Part shown: one piece after another, positions 16,659 through 24,930 of the stretch
How the letters are laid out: every line of letters starts with the position of its first letter
How positions within the stretch are numbered: the first letter of the stretch is position 1
Source: a virus
DNA length: 44,269 nucleotides
Reading direction: 5' to 3' (one strand)
Virus record (IMG/VR): IMGVR_UViG_3300042988_002854
Span: 1 to 44,269 of that record
Notes under the pieces: generated by a model
Told to the model about the DNA's origin: nothing
Database searches by the model: none
What the model saw: only the letters and a program-made list of their open reading frames with translations
Position numbers and translations under genes: made by a program

Positions 16659-16871
16659 TTAGGCCGCGGTATCCGAAGTGCTGGAATCGGCCGGATGGTC
16701 GACTGCCGCAATCACTGCATCCGGCACGTCCACCTCCTCGGCGATGCCCGCCGCCACTTGCCGCTGGGTTTCGTCATCGACTGGATAAGTCTGGCCCTTG
16801 GCGTACTTCACCTGGCTATCGCCGCTGCCACCGACCGCGTAGAAGTCGGCCAGAAATCGAATTGCTTTCAT
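16659..16871 (-). CDS. Small hypothetical head-region protein
   Basis: This 70-aa acidic protein begins MKAIRFLADFYAVGGSGDSQVKYAKGQTYPVDDETQRQVAAG and has a low-complexity, S/T/D-rich tail. Small proteins of this look are common next to gp6-like genes in HK97-type heads, but I do not know a function. It is separated from the next gene by 3 nt and clearly belongs to the head operon. Confidence 0.65.
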   Translation of the reverse strand: MKAIRFLADFYAVGGSGDSQVKYAKGQTYPVDDETQRQVAAGIAEEVDVPDAVIAAVDHPADSSTSDTAA

Positions 16872-16879
16872 GGCTCACC

Positions 16880-17329
16880 TCACACGATCTGGGCCACAGC
16901 CGCCTGATTGAAGGCGTCCCCCGTGGCATAGCGCGGATTGACGCCGAGCAACTGCGCGGAGGCCAGGCTCGCTGCCACGCCCACGGTCAGTGACAAGCGC
17001 ACGAAACCAAAGCCATTCACGGTGTCCAACTCCTCCGGCTTCACATTGATCAGTGCCTGCCGGTTGGAGCCGCCGCCCACCTGTGTGAGCTGCGTGATGG
17101 CCTTGCCGGTGATGTCCTTGGCGTTCGTCCCGGCACTGTCGAGCGCCTGCTGCAGCTTGGCATCCAGCGTGGCCGAGGCACCCAGCGCACCGGAATGCAC
17201 ATCGGCCACCATGGCGTGGAAGTTGGCCACCGGAATCCAGCCGGTGGTAATGGCACCCACCGCCTGGCTGGCCGGATCGATAGTGGCGAGGACGGCAAAC
17301 AGTTCGCTGCCTTTTGCATTGGGAAACAT
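16880..17329 (-). CDS. Hypothetical head protein, possible decoration or minor capsid protein
   Basis: This 149-aa protein lies just after the major capsid gene. It contains WIPVANFHAMVADVHSGALGASATLDAKLQQALDSAGTNAKDITGKAITQLTQ and ends with a beta-rich, alanine-rich part with NPRYAT. Similar proteins occur in other proteobacterial prophages in the same place. The position suggests capsid decoration, but no known decoration fold is recognised. Confidence 0.6.
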   Translation of the reverse strand: MFPNAKGSELFAVLATIDPASQAVGAITTGWIPVANFHAMVADVHSGALGASATLDAKLQQALDSAGTNAKDITGKAITQLTQVGGGSNRQALINVKPEELDTVNGFGFVRLSLTVGVAASLASAQLLGVNPRYATGDAFNQAAVAQIV

Positions 17330-17350
17330 GGTTGGTTCTCCTTGGAATGA

Positions 17351-18655
17351 TTAGCGGGCGCCGAGCTGGATGTAGGGCGACATGGTCGTGGCGCCTTTGG
17401 CCGGCGCAATCGGTGCGACGATCTTGGATTGGCCATCCATGCGGAACGTGGTCCGGAATGCCGTGAGGTCGGCATCGAAATACAGATGCATGGAAGTCGC
17501 GGTCTGCAGGCCACCCGCTTTGGTGATGGTCTGGTAGTACGACAGGTCCACCAGAATCACGTCGCCCTGCGACGAGAAGGTATTGGCGTGCTGCGAGACA
17601 AACACTGGGCGGCCCAGCAGCGTGCCGTAGGGCGAGACTTGGATGCCGCCGACCGGCAGGCCCGTGGGCAGATAGATCGGGTAGTTGCCAAGCGACAGCG
17701 TGAACAGCGCCGGCAGGACGTCGTTATTGACGATCCACACGGCATTGGCAAACGAACCGCTGGGCAGTCGCGCGATCATCTTGGCCAGGTTTTGCGGCAG
17801 CAGAGTCTGTGTGGCCTGGCCGGATTCTTTGGCAACCGTCACCGTGGCGCCCGAGCCCAGCGCACCGATCGGCACGCCGTTCCCGGCACCGAACAGGATC
17901 GACTCATTGGTCTTCCAGCGGATGGACAGTGCCACCTTCTGCGGCAGGTAGCTGGTCAGCGCATTGGCATCGTCCAGCAACTCATCCGTGGTGGGCACGA
18001 GCGCCATCAGCTTTTTCAGGCGCAGCGTAGCCAGGCCCAGCACCGGCTTGGTGGCAACGGCGGATTGCGCCTCTCCCTGCCAGTAAGCACGAATACCATT
18101 GGTACCCCAGGGCGTGGTTTCGTCCTTGGGAAAGGCCATGCTGTTGCCGGTGATCTCGACGTTGTCGGTGAGCGGCAGCAGCGAATCCTCGCCCAGAGAC
18201 AACTGGAAGATCTGCTGCGAGAACTGTGGCGGCACAAGAAAGCCTCCATCCTGACCAGCGGCTTCATTGCTGAAGGTGCCGGGGGCCGCAGCGCTGCGAC
18301 CACTACCTACGAGCAGCCGCTCATCGATGCCCTTGCCCGGCTTTTCTGCCTGGTAGACGGCCTGCATGAATTCGCCGGCACTGTGGAATCCGTGCATCGG
18401 GTCGGCAGCGCGGTTGTCGGTGACGATGGGGCCGAGCGCCTGGTTCACCGCCAGTTGCGCCTCCTCGGCGATCAAGGCGGCTTCGCGATCGATGGCAGCG
18501 GATGTAGCGTCGATCCGACCCTTGAGGGCGTCAAAGGCGGTGACTTCCTCATCGGTGAGATCACGGGATTCGGTGGCGGCGCGGTCGGTCAGCGCGCGAG
18601 CCTCCTTGACCAGTGCGGTTTTGCGAGCCTGAAGCTCGCGCAGTTGCTTACTCAT
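17351..18655 (-). CDS. Major capsid protein, HK97 fold
   Basis: The 434-aa protein has an N-terminal charged helical region (KQLRELQARKTALVKEARALTDRAATESRDLTDEEVTAFDALKGRID). This delta-domain-like part is expected to act as scaffold and be removed by the S49 protease. The HK97 capsid core follows (GGFLVPPQFSQQIFQLSLGEDSLLPL...TTDELLDDANAL...QVSPYGTLLGRPVFVSQHANTF). ATG at 18655 is preferred to an in-frame start at 18691, which overlaps a hairpin. Confidence 0.93.
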   Translation of the reverse strand: MSKQLRELQARKTALVKEARALTDRAATESRDLTDEEVTAFDALKGRIDATSAAIDREAALIAEEAQLAVNQALGPIVTDNRAADPMHGFHSAGEFMQAVYQAEKPGKGIDERLLVGSGRSAAAPGTFSNEAAGQDGGFLVPPQFSQQIFQLSLGEDSLLPLTDNVEITGNSMAFPKDETTPWGTNGIRAYWQGEAQSAVATKPVLGLATLRLKKLMALVPTTDELLDDANALTSYLPQKVALSIRWKTNESILFGAGNGVPIGALGSGATVTVAKESGQATQTLLPQNLAKMIARLPSGSFANAVWIVNNDVLPALFTLSLGNYPIYLPTGLPVGGIQVSPYGTLLGRPVFVSQHANTFSSQGDVILVDLSYYQTITKAGGLQTATSMHLYFDADLTAFRTTFRMDGQSKIVAPIAPAKGATTMSPYIQLGAR

Positions 18656-18671
18656 TGCGGTTCTCCAAAAA

Positions 18672-18705
18672 CAGAAACCCCGCCGGATCACCGTAGGTGG
18701 GCGGG
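18672..18705 (-). terminator. Terminator-like hairpin between protease and capsid genes
   Basis: On the minus strand CCCGCC (18700-18705) pairs with GGCGGG (18679-18684), followed by GTTTCTGTTTTT. It lies in a 177-bp gap, directly upstream of the capsid ribosome site. It could be a partial terminator or a 5' mRNA-stabilising hairpin for the highly expressed capsid gene. The rest of the gap (18706-18832) shows no gene. Confidence 0.5.
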
Positions 18706-18832
18706 TTCGATGGACGTAAAAAAACCGCTGTGCCCGAATGGACTTGGCGGTTGCGGTGGGTACGACCGACGGGTCGTGATCAGAGCGGCTCGACGGAGCT
18801 GCCCCGTGAAACTTCAGTACTGTGAATGTGCG

Positions 18833-19759
18833 CTACGAGATAGCCAGGGCGTTTCTGGCCTGGGCCAGGCGTGACTGCTTAGGCTTGGCGGTGGCCTTTG
18901 CATCGCGGCGCATTTTCTTGAGCACGTCATCGAAGGTGGCAACACCGTCGACCATGTTTTGCGCCAGTGCCGCATCGGCACCCAGCACGCGGCCTTGTCC
19001 CATGCCATCACGGACCTGGGAAATCGGAAGGCCTCGGCCGCGCGCGACCGCCTTGGTGAATGCACCGTAGTAGTCGTCAACACGCGACTGCAAGAACCCT
19101 TGGGCATCGGCGTCGAGCGGCATATAAGGATTGCCCTCAACCTTGTACTTACCCGCAGAGATCAACGTGGGCGTGACCCCCTCGGCAGCCAGCGCCTGCG
19201 AGTAATCGAAATGCGCCTGCCAAACTCCAATGGAGCCGACCTCGCCACCGGGCGTCACATACAGTTCGTTGGCCTGGGCACCCAGCCAGTAGGCGGCCGA
19301 TGCCGCCAGGCTGTTGGCGATGGCCACCACTGGTTTTTGCGTGCGGGCAGCGGCGATTTCGTCGGCCAGTTCGGAGACGCCATAGACGCTGCCACCGGGG
19401 CTGTCGATATCGATGAGGATCTGGCTCACCGTGTCATCGGCCAGAGCCTGGCGCAATGTCTGAGAGAACAACTGGGCGCTGACGCTGCCAGGCCCGGAAA
19501 TGTCATCCACCATATTGCCGCGCTGGGTGATCACGCCGTACAGCGGCAGCACCGCAATGCCACCGCCGCCCGCAGCACTCACTGCTTGCCGGCGCGCGTC
19601 GCGCACCAGTTTGTCCGCATCAACGCGGGCGAGCACTTCATCACCGGCCGGCATCCCTTGCGACCAGCGCATGAGCACGGCCGTCAGCGCCGTGAGCCGC
19701 TCGGGCATCAACGCCCAGGGGGTAGCCAGGCATTCGGCAATCAGTAAAGGTTGTTTCAT
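18833..19759 (-). CDS. S49 family (SppA-like) prohead protease
   Basis: This 308-aa protein has the S49 core: LIDIDSPGGSVYG near residue 116, the nucleophile segment NSLAASAAYW with Ser about 154, GGEVGSIGVW near 171, and a lysine in SAGKYKVEGNP near 204 as general base. It should cleave the capsid scaffold domain and itself during maturation. The start overlaps the portal stop (ATGA), the common order portal-protease-capsid. Confidence 0.9.
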   Translation of the reverse strand: MKQPLLIAECLATPWALMPERLTALTAVLMRWSQGMPAGDEVLARVDADKLVRDARRQAVSAAGGGGIAVLPLYGVITQRGNMVDDISGPGSVSAQLFSQTLRQALADDTVSQILIDIDSPGGSVYGVSELADEIAAARTQKPVVAIANSLAASAAYWLGAQANELYVTPGGEVGSIGVWQAHFDYSQALAAEGVTPTLISAGKYKVEGNPYMPLDADAQGFLQSRVDDYYGAFTKAVARGRGLPISQVRDGMGQGRVLGADAALAQNMVDGVATFDDVLKKMRRDAKATAKPKQSRLAQARNALAIS

Positions 19760-21240
19760 GGTGTCATCCCAAGAGAAATCAGTGATTCGGCAAGACGGGA
19801 CTCGCTCAGCGGCGATGCTCGGCTAGCAACTGCCCACTCGCAAACGCGCGCCGTTGGCAGCGCCATGGATTCAGCGATCAATTCAATGTCACGGTCGTCG
19901 ATCGTTCCGGCCCGGGCGAGGCGTCGGGCAAAGCGAGAGGCCTGCGAAGCCAGCACCGCGCGAAATCGTGCCGACGCGGCATCGTCAGAAGGCTCTGCAC
20001 TTTCCTGCGCCGGTGGTTCAGCACTTTCCGCATCGACTTCCTGATCCTCGGCCGCGCCTTCCTCAACCATGTTCAACGGTCGTAGCGGTTCGTCCAGGCC
20101 ATCGAGCGGATTCATGTTTTCGGCGATGCGCGCCTCGTTGCGGGTAAGCCAGCCGTTCTGGATGCCGCTCTGGTAGTACGCCGCACGGCTGGCCGCATCG
20201 CCGCGCATCAGATTGGCGAAATCGAATTCCACTTCCAGTTCGTCGCCATCCAGCAGCAGGTCAGCCTCGATCGAGGCCTCCCAGCGCTCTGCCCAAGGCG
20301 TCATGGTATGCATGACGAACTCGAGGCTCTGCTGCTCGATGTTGCTAAACGTGGCCCGCGACAGATCCGCAATCATGTGCGGCGGCACCCGGAAAAGGCG
20401 TGCGATGTCGGTGATCTGGAACTGGCGCAACTCCAGGAACTGGGCGTCCTTGTTGGTAACCCCCACCTCATGGAACTTCATGCCGTTTTCCAGCACCAGA
20501 ACCTTGCCCCGGTTGGCGCCAGACTGTGCCTGCTGGTAGGACTCGCGAAACACCTTCTTGGCCTCCGAGTCCTTGAACGAACCCGGGAATTCAATCCAAC
20601 CGCCAGTGGGTTTGGCATCGTTGGCGAAGAATCGCGCGCCATAGTCCTGAGCGGCCAGCGCCATGCCCAGACTCTCTCGTGCCAGTTCGATGGGCGATAG
20701 GCCCATCAATCCGTCCGAGGACAGCGCCCGCAGGTGCCAGATCTCGCCGCGTGGCACCACCATTTCATTACCCAACCGGTCCGTAACGCGGTAACGGTAC
20801 TCACCCGAGGGCAGCAATTCCATGCGGATGCGATCCGGATGGATGGGCACCAACTCAGTGATCTCACCACGCGGATTGGTCAGCATCCGGTTGTAGGCGT
20901 TGCCGCGTAGCGCCAGATGCCCCTGCAACATTTCCCGCCACTCGAAGGCATTCTGGTAACGGTTCGGTCGCTTGGCCAGCAGCTGATACAGCCAGTGTTC
21001 AGTGACCACGTCCTTGCCACCATCGGATCGGCGCCGGTAAAGCACGAACGGCAGCGAGGCCATCGCTTCACAAAGGACGCGGACACAGGCATAGACCGCG
21101 GCCAGGCGCAAAGCGTTGTCGGCTGAGACGCGCATGCCGCTGGAGGTCCGGACTGAGACGGGATCAAACCAGAAATCACCCCAGGGACTGCGATCATCGC
21201 TGGACGCCATCCATCGGGACAAAAAACTGAACATCCCCAT
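19756..21240 (-). CDS. Portal protein, HK97 family
   Basis: The 494-aa protein shows the HK97 portal pattern: RLAAVYACVRVLCEAMASLPFVLYRR, EWREMLQGHLALRGNAYNRML, IWHLRALSSDGLMGLSPIELARESLGMALAAQDYGARFF and RVPPHMIADLSRATFSNIEQQSLEFV. The dodecameric portal is the DNA entry and exit gate. The acidic tail (about residues 405-450) is variable. It shares one base with the terminase stop. Confidence 0.95.
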   Translation of the reverse strand: MGMFSFLSRWMASSDDRSPWGDFWFDPVSVRTSSGMRVSADNALRLAAVYACVRVLCEAMASLPFVLYRRRSDGGKDVVTEHWLYQLLAKRPNRYQNAFEWREMLQGHLALRGNAYNRMLTNPRGEITELVPIHPDRIRMELLPSGEYRYRVTDRLGNEMVVPRGEIWHLRALSSDGLMGLSPIELARESLGMALAAQDYGARFFANDAKPTGGWIEFPGSFKDSEAKKVFRESYQQAQSGANRGKVLVLENGMKFHEVGVTNKDAQFLELRQFQITDIARLFRVPPHMIADLSRATFSNIEQQSLEFVMHTMTPWAERWEASIEADLLLDGDELEVEFDFANLMRGDAASRAAYYQSGIQNGWLTRNEARIAENMNPLDGLDEPLRPLNMVEEGAAEDQEVDAESAEPPAQESAEPSDDAASARFRAVLASQASRFARRLARAGTIDDRDIELIAESMALPTARVCEWAVASRASPLSESRLAESLISLGMTP

Positions 21241-22952
21241 CAGAGCATCACCAGTTCATAGTCGGCGCCCAGCACGACGTTTGTGCCAGGCGTAATCGCA
21301 CGCGACAGGCCCATGATCAGTGCCACGATGCCGTCGATCTTGTTCTCGGGGCGCTCTTTCCTGGGATAGATGTTGTCCTTGGCGTCGAGGTGCGCCACCA
21401 CGTTGCTGGCCATCCAGCCCATCACCGGGTCGCCGTCATGGATGAGTTTTTTCTGCAGCACTAGGGCCTCCAGCGATTTCATGGGCTCCGAGAAATTGAG
21501 CACCGTGGGTCGCACCTCGATCATGGGCAGCCCCTCAGTGAGCATGCGCGTCGACAACTGCGTGGCCTGGAACGGATCGAAGGCCACGGCCTGGATGCCA
21601 AAGCGCGAAGCCATTTGCAGGAGGTCAGCCTCGATCCACCCGAAATCGATCACGTTGCCTGGCGTCACCGTCAGGCGCCCAGTGCGCATCCATCCCGGGT
21701 ACTGGCTGTTGCCAGCGGCGCTGACCGTATCCTCGGGCAGGTAGTACCTGCCAAACACCGCGTAGGCATCGGAGATTTCTGAATGCGGGAACACCAGCAC
21801 CAGCGCGGCGATGTCCGTCTTGCTCGCCAGATCCAAACCGATCCAACAGGGCTGTCCCTCAAAGGCATCGAGATCCAGCGTCGTATCCGCACAGGCATCC
21901 CAGGCACGCATGTCCATCCATGCCGTGTCCGCGTTGACCCACTCGTTGAGGTGCTTGGTCTTGAAATTGTTGATGGCGCTGGGCAGTTGCATGGCCTTGG
22001 CCTGCAGCGGCATCAGCACCTCCGGGCGCACCGAAATTCCCCAGTTCGGGTTGGCCTTGATCAGCGCCGGTTCGGTGTCCCAGGCGTCGCCATCGTCGAG
22101 CCCGTAGATGATGCCGAACTGGCTGTGATCCTCGATCACACCGTCCAGCAGCTTAGTCACGAAGGTACGGACCTCGTAGCAGATGCCGGCGCGATTACTG
22201 CCGGCGGTGGTGATTACCCACAAGAGCGAGTTGTCCCGTTTTCCGGTACCGGTTTCGACCACGTCATAAACCGTGCGGGTCTTGTGCGCATGGAGTTCAT
22301 CGATGCATCCGAAGTGGATGTTCAGACCATCGAGCGTCGAGCCTTCGGCCGACAGGGCTTCAAATTTGGAGCCGGTGGCCAGCACATGCATGTTGTGGGC
22401 ACCGACGTTCACTGAAAACCGGCTGCGAAATCCGGTGCTGCGCCGCGCCATGGTCTGGGCATCACCAAATACGATGCGTGCCTGGTCCCGGGTGGTCGCC
22501 AGCGAATACACCTCGGCACCACCCTCACCATCGGCGGCCAGCATGTACAGGGCAACGGCCGAGGACAGGGTGGATTTGGCGTTGCCGCGCGGCACCTCGA
22601 TGTACGAGCGCCGGAATCGCCGTTTGCCATCGGCCTTCACCCACCCGAAAACCGTCGAGAGAATGAACACCTGCCACGGCTCCAGCGTGATCAACTCGCC
22701 GGCCAGCGGCCCCTTCACGTGCGGCAGGCGCTCGATGAACGCGCACAGGTTGTCAGCCGGATGGAAACTGCGCCCCTCCCGGTCGCGCAGCTTCGGGTTG
22801 AACTGGAAGTTGCTGGCCTTGCCCTTGAAGCGCGCCAGATCATCCAGTTGCCGCTGGCACGCCGCCTGCACCCACCGGCACGCCAAAATCTCTCCTGCCA
22901 CTACGGCCTCGGCATACTGCCGGGCGACGGTGGCGTATTTGGTGGTTGCCAT
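21240..22952 (-). CDS. terL: Terminase large subunit, HK97-type
   Basis: The 570-aa packaging motor has an N-terminal ATPase with Walker A-like EVPRGNAKSTLSS near residue 139 and a Walker B-type segment FGCIDELHAH. A C-terminal RNase H-like nuclease starts at WIGLDLASKTDIAALVLVF. The phrases CAFIERLPHVKGPLAGELITLEPWQ and NPNWGISV are typical of the Terminase_1 family. It follows the small subunit by 8 bp. Confidence 0.95.
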   Translation of the reverse strand: MATTKYATVARQYAEAVVAGEILACRWVQAACQRQLDDLARFKGKASNFQFNPKLRDREGRSFHPADNLCAFIERLPHVKGPLAGELITLEPWQVFILSTVFGWVKADGKRRFRRSYIEVPRGNAKSTLSSAVALYMLAADGEGGAEVYSLATTRDQARIVFGDAQTMARRSTGFRSRFSVNVGAHNMHVLATGSKFEALSAEGSTLDGLNIHFGCIDELHAHKTRTVYDVVETGTGKRDNSLLWVITTAGSNRAGICYEVRTFVTKLLDGVIEDHSQFGIIYGLDDGDAWDTEPALIKANPNWGISVRPEVLMPLQAKAMQLPSAINNFKTKHLNEWVNADTAWMDMRAWDACADTTLDLDAFEGQPCWIGLDLASKTDIAALVLVFPHSEISDAYAVFGRYYLPEDTVSAAGNSQYPGWMRTGRLTVTPGNVIDFGWIEADLLQMASRFGIQAVAFDPFQATQLSTRMLTEGLPMIEVRPTVLNFSEPMKSLEALVLQKKLIHDGDPVMGWMASNVVAHLDAKDNIYPRKERPENKIDGIVALIMGLSRAITPGTNVVLGADYELVML

Positions 22953-22960
22953 CAGTCCGG

Positions 22961-23422
22961 CTACCCTGCGATGTCCGCCCAGGGGTCGAGGTCATCGTCG
23001 GCCGCCTCCATGGGCAGCGTGACCCGCGAGCGCGATGCCGGCGTAAATCCCATTTCGGTGGCTGCCTTGGTCATGATCTGCGCTTGCTTGTTGGCAATCG
23101 CCAAGTACGGCGACTGCATTGGCACACCCGTGTTGGGTGCCTTCACCAGCAATCCGGTCTTGCTGATGCCGGCCTGTGCCTTGCGATACAAATCAGCGGC
23201 GCAGGCCCAGATTTCCAGCACCGACATATCCAGGCGCTTCAAGAGATGCGGCGGTGCGCACTCCAGTGCATAACTCCAAGCCGACTTCGCCCCCTCGCTC
23301 ATGTACTCCGGTGGCTCCACCAGATCGCCCTCGGGCTTGGGTTCTCGCAGGTTGGTGCGGCATTTCTGCAGCGTACCTTTGATCTTTTTGACAGTAGTGG
23401 GCAACGGCTTGCGACCAGCCAT
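22961..23422 (-). CDS. terS: Terminase small subunit, P27 family
   Basis: This 153-aa protein begins AGRKPLPTTVKKIKGTLQKCRTN, the standard start of P27-type small terminases. A helical body follows (LLKRLDMSVLEIWACAADLYRKAQ) and ends with a part binding the motor (FTPASRSRVTLP). It recognises the packaging site. Its ribosome site lies just downstream of a very strong G7/C7 hairpin. Confidence 0.9.
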   Translation of the reverse strand: MAGRKPLPTTVKKIKGTLQKCRTNLREPKPEGDLVEPPEYMSEGAKSAWSYALECAPPHLLKRLDMSVLEIWACAADLYRKAQAGISKTGLLVKAPNTGVPMQSPYLAIANKQAQIMTKAATEMGFTPASRSRVTLPMEAADDDLDPWADIAG

Positions 23423-23437
23423 GAATATCGGTTCCTT

Positions 23438-23454
23438 GGGGGGGAGTCCCCCCC
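23438..23454. other. G7-AGT-C7 perfect hairpin upstream of terS
   Basis: Seven G, the loop AGT and seven C form a perfect inverted repeat in the gap between the HNH and small terminase genes (23423-23529). No T-tract follows on either strand, so it is not a typical terminator. It may be a structure in the packaging region or an mRNA barrier. The rest of the gap holds GC alternations (GCGCGCGCATCGCGCG) and no gene. Confidence 0.5.
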
Positions 23455-23529
23455 TGTTTCAATTTGCACGCGCAAAAATTTGACTAGGCGCGCGCATCGC
23501 GCGAACGCAATGCCAGAGAATTCACCCCC

Positions 23530-23907
23530 CTACCGGGGTAGTGGTTTGCGCCGAGCCGTCTCGCGCGCGGTTTTTGCGTTGTGGCAGGACACGCACAGCG
23601 ACTGCAGATTGGCGGCATCAAAGCGAGCGCCACCGTCCTTGATCGGCACGACGTGGTCAACGACATGTGCCGGGACCAATCGCCCCTGCGCGCCGCAGGC
23701 ACCACAGACCGGGTGCTCGCGCAGGAACGCGGCCCGCACCGAGCGCCACTGCCGTGATTGGTAGAAGCCCACCTCGGCGTCAAAGCCGCGCCGCGCACGG
23801 CCATAGTCACGATGCATGCTGGCGCTGTGGGCATCGCAGTAACCAGGGCGCGGCACGACCGCCGGGCACCCCGGACAGCGACAGGGCGTCGGAGCCTTGA
23901 GGGGCAT
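23530..23907 (-). CDS. HNH endonuclease of the packaging module
   Basis: This 125-aa protein contains zinc-binding cysteine pairs (CRCPGCP near residue 9; CGACG near residue 82) and the HNH core HVVDHVVPIKDGGARFDAANLQSLCVSCHNAKT. In HK97-like cos phages, an HNH protein next to the terminase is needed for cutting at the cos site. ATG at 23907 is used, since AAAAGG lies 8 nt upstream. A TTG at 23922 is less likely. Confidence 0.88.
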   Translation of the reverse strand: MPLKAPTPCRCPGCPAVVPRPGYCDAHSASMHRDYGRARRGFDAEVGFYQSRQWRSVRAAFLREHPVCGACGAQGRLVPAHVVDHVVPIKDGGARFDAANLQSLCVSCHNAKTARETARRKPLPR

Positions 23908-24023
23908 TGCTGACCTTTTCAAGAAATAAGCAACGACTGCGAATGAATGCGCAGAAAAGACTTGGCTTCACCGTGGAATGAAGCGTTCATACGGACACCA
24001 TCAACCAACCACAGGAATCGCCA

Positions 24024-24233
24024 ATGACCTACCAAAACACCGAATTCACCGTCGACGACCTGGGATTCATCCAGACCGCGCTCAACAAAGTCCTCGCAGC
24101 CGCAGCACGCGGCGAGTTGGACCTCAACCGCCTCGCCCGCGAGGAAATGGCCTCGCGAGGCCTGGACCGCGAAGGCAACTGGGTTGGCTTCGATCTCGCC
24201 CGGCAGATCCACCAGGTGGAGGCTGCCAAGTGA
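24024..24233 (+). CDS. Hypothetical protein, small plus-strand operon
   Basis: A 69-aa acidic, helical protein (TEFTVDDLGFIQTALNKVLAAAARGELDLNRLAREEMASRGLDREGNWVGFDLA). It reads against the late operon and is divergent from the HNH gene (116-bp gap). AGGA lies 8 nt before its ATG. It is the first of three overlapping genes. I do not recognise a named family. Proteins starting like this often accompany DUF6900 and DUF3489 genes in proteobacteria. Confidence 0.7.
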   Translation: MTYQNTEFTVDDLGFIQTALNKVLAAAARGELDLNRLAREEMASRGLDREGNWVGFDLARQIHQVEAAK

Positions 24234-24451
24234 AGACCAGCATGAAGCTCAACCAATTGCTCGAGCACATCGCCCAGCAGCACCTGTTCATCGACACCCT
24301 GGAAACCCAAAGCAGCGACCGACTCGACTTCCACGACGTCAGCGTCTGGGGCGTCAAGGCTGCTTTGCAAGCCGCCTACGAGGCTGGCCTCAAGGCCGCA
24401 CAAACCAAAACACTCCCATTCACACCCAAGCCTGATCGGAGCACACCATGA
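24230..24451 (+). CDS. DUF6900-like small protein
   Basis: The start is GTG at 24230, overlapping the previous stop (GTGA), with GGAGG 7 nt before it. An ATG at 24242 has no such site. The 73-aa product contains NQLLEHIAQQHLFIDTLETQSSDRLDFHDVSVWGVKAALQAAYEAG, which I recognise as the DUF6900 pattern. Function unknown. It is translationally coupled on both sides. Confidence 0.75.
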   Translation: MKTSMKLNQLLEHIAQQHLFIDTLETQSSDRLDFHDVSVWGVKAALQAAYEAGLKAAQTKTLPFTPKPDRSTP

Positions 24452-24930
24452 CCATCCAACTCACACCCACCCAGCACGCCATCCTGACCCATGCCTATCA
24501 AAACAACGAGGGCAAGGTCACCTGGTTCCCGGAAAACATCAAGGGCGGTGCGCGCCAAAAGGTGATCGACGGTCTGTCCAAGCGCGGCCTGATCACCCAC
24601 GACGGCCAGAATTGGTTCCTGGCCGCAGAGGGGTATGACGCCCTGGGCGTACCCCGCAAGGCACCGATCAGCGTCGAGGCTATCGATGAAGTCATCCAGA
24701 TTGCGACCACTGCCAAGCCGCGCACGCGGGACAACAGCAAGCAGGCGCAAGTAATCACAATGCTCCAACGCCCCGAGGGCGCCACGATTCCACAGATCAT
24801 GGATGCCACGGGATGGCAGGCACATACGGTACGTGGCACCTTTGCCGGCGCCTTCAAGAAGAAGCTCGGTCTGGACATCACCTCGACCAAAGAGGCCGGC
24901 AGCGAGCGGACCTACAGGATCGTTGCCTGA
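24448..24930 (+). CDS. DUF3489 domain protein
   Basis: In the 160-aa protein, the C-terminal 65 residues are the DUF3489 domain (SKQAQVITMLQRPEGATIPQIMDATGWQAHTVRGTFAGAFKKKLGLDITSTKE), a winged-helix-like putative DNA-binding fold. The N-terminal part (LTPTQHAILTHAY...GARQKVIDGLSKRGLI) is a second helical HTH-like unit. The gene ends 19 bp inside the oppositely directed methyltransferase gene. It may regulate its own small operon. No function is established for the family. Confidence 0.8.
   Translation: MTIQLTPTQHAILTHAYQNNEGKVTWFPENIKGGARQKVIDGLSKRGLITHDGQNWFLAAEGYDALGVPRKAPISVEAIDEVIQIATTAKPRTRDNSKQAQVITMLQRPEGATIPQIMDATGWQAHTVRGTFAGAFKKKLGLDITSTKEAGSERTYRIVA

Noticed and set aside
23438-23454. 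G7/C7 hairpin as an intrinsic terminator
   Set aside because: No T-tract follows on either strand, so the usual mechanism would not work. It was kept only as a structure.
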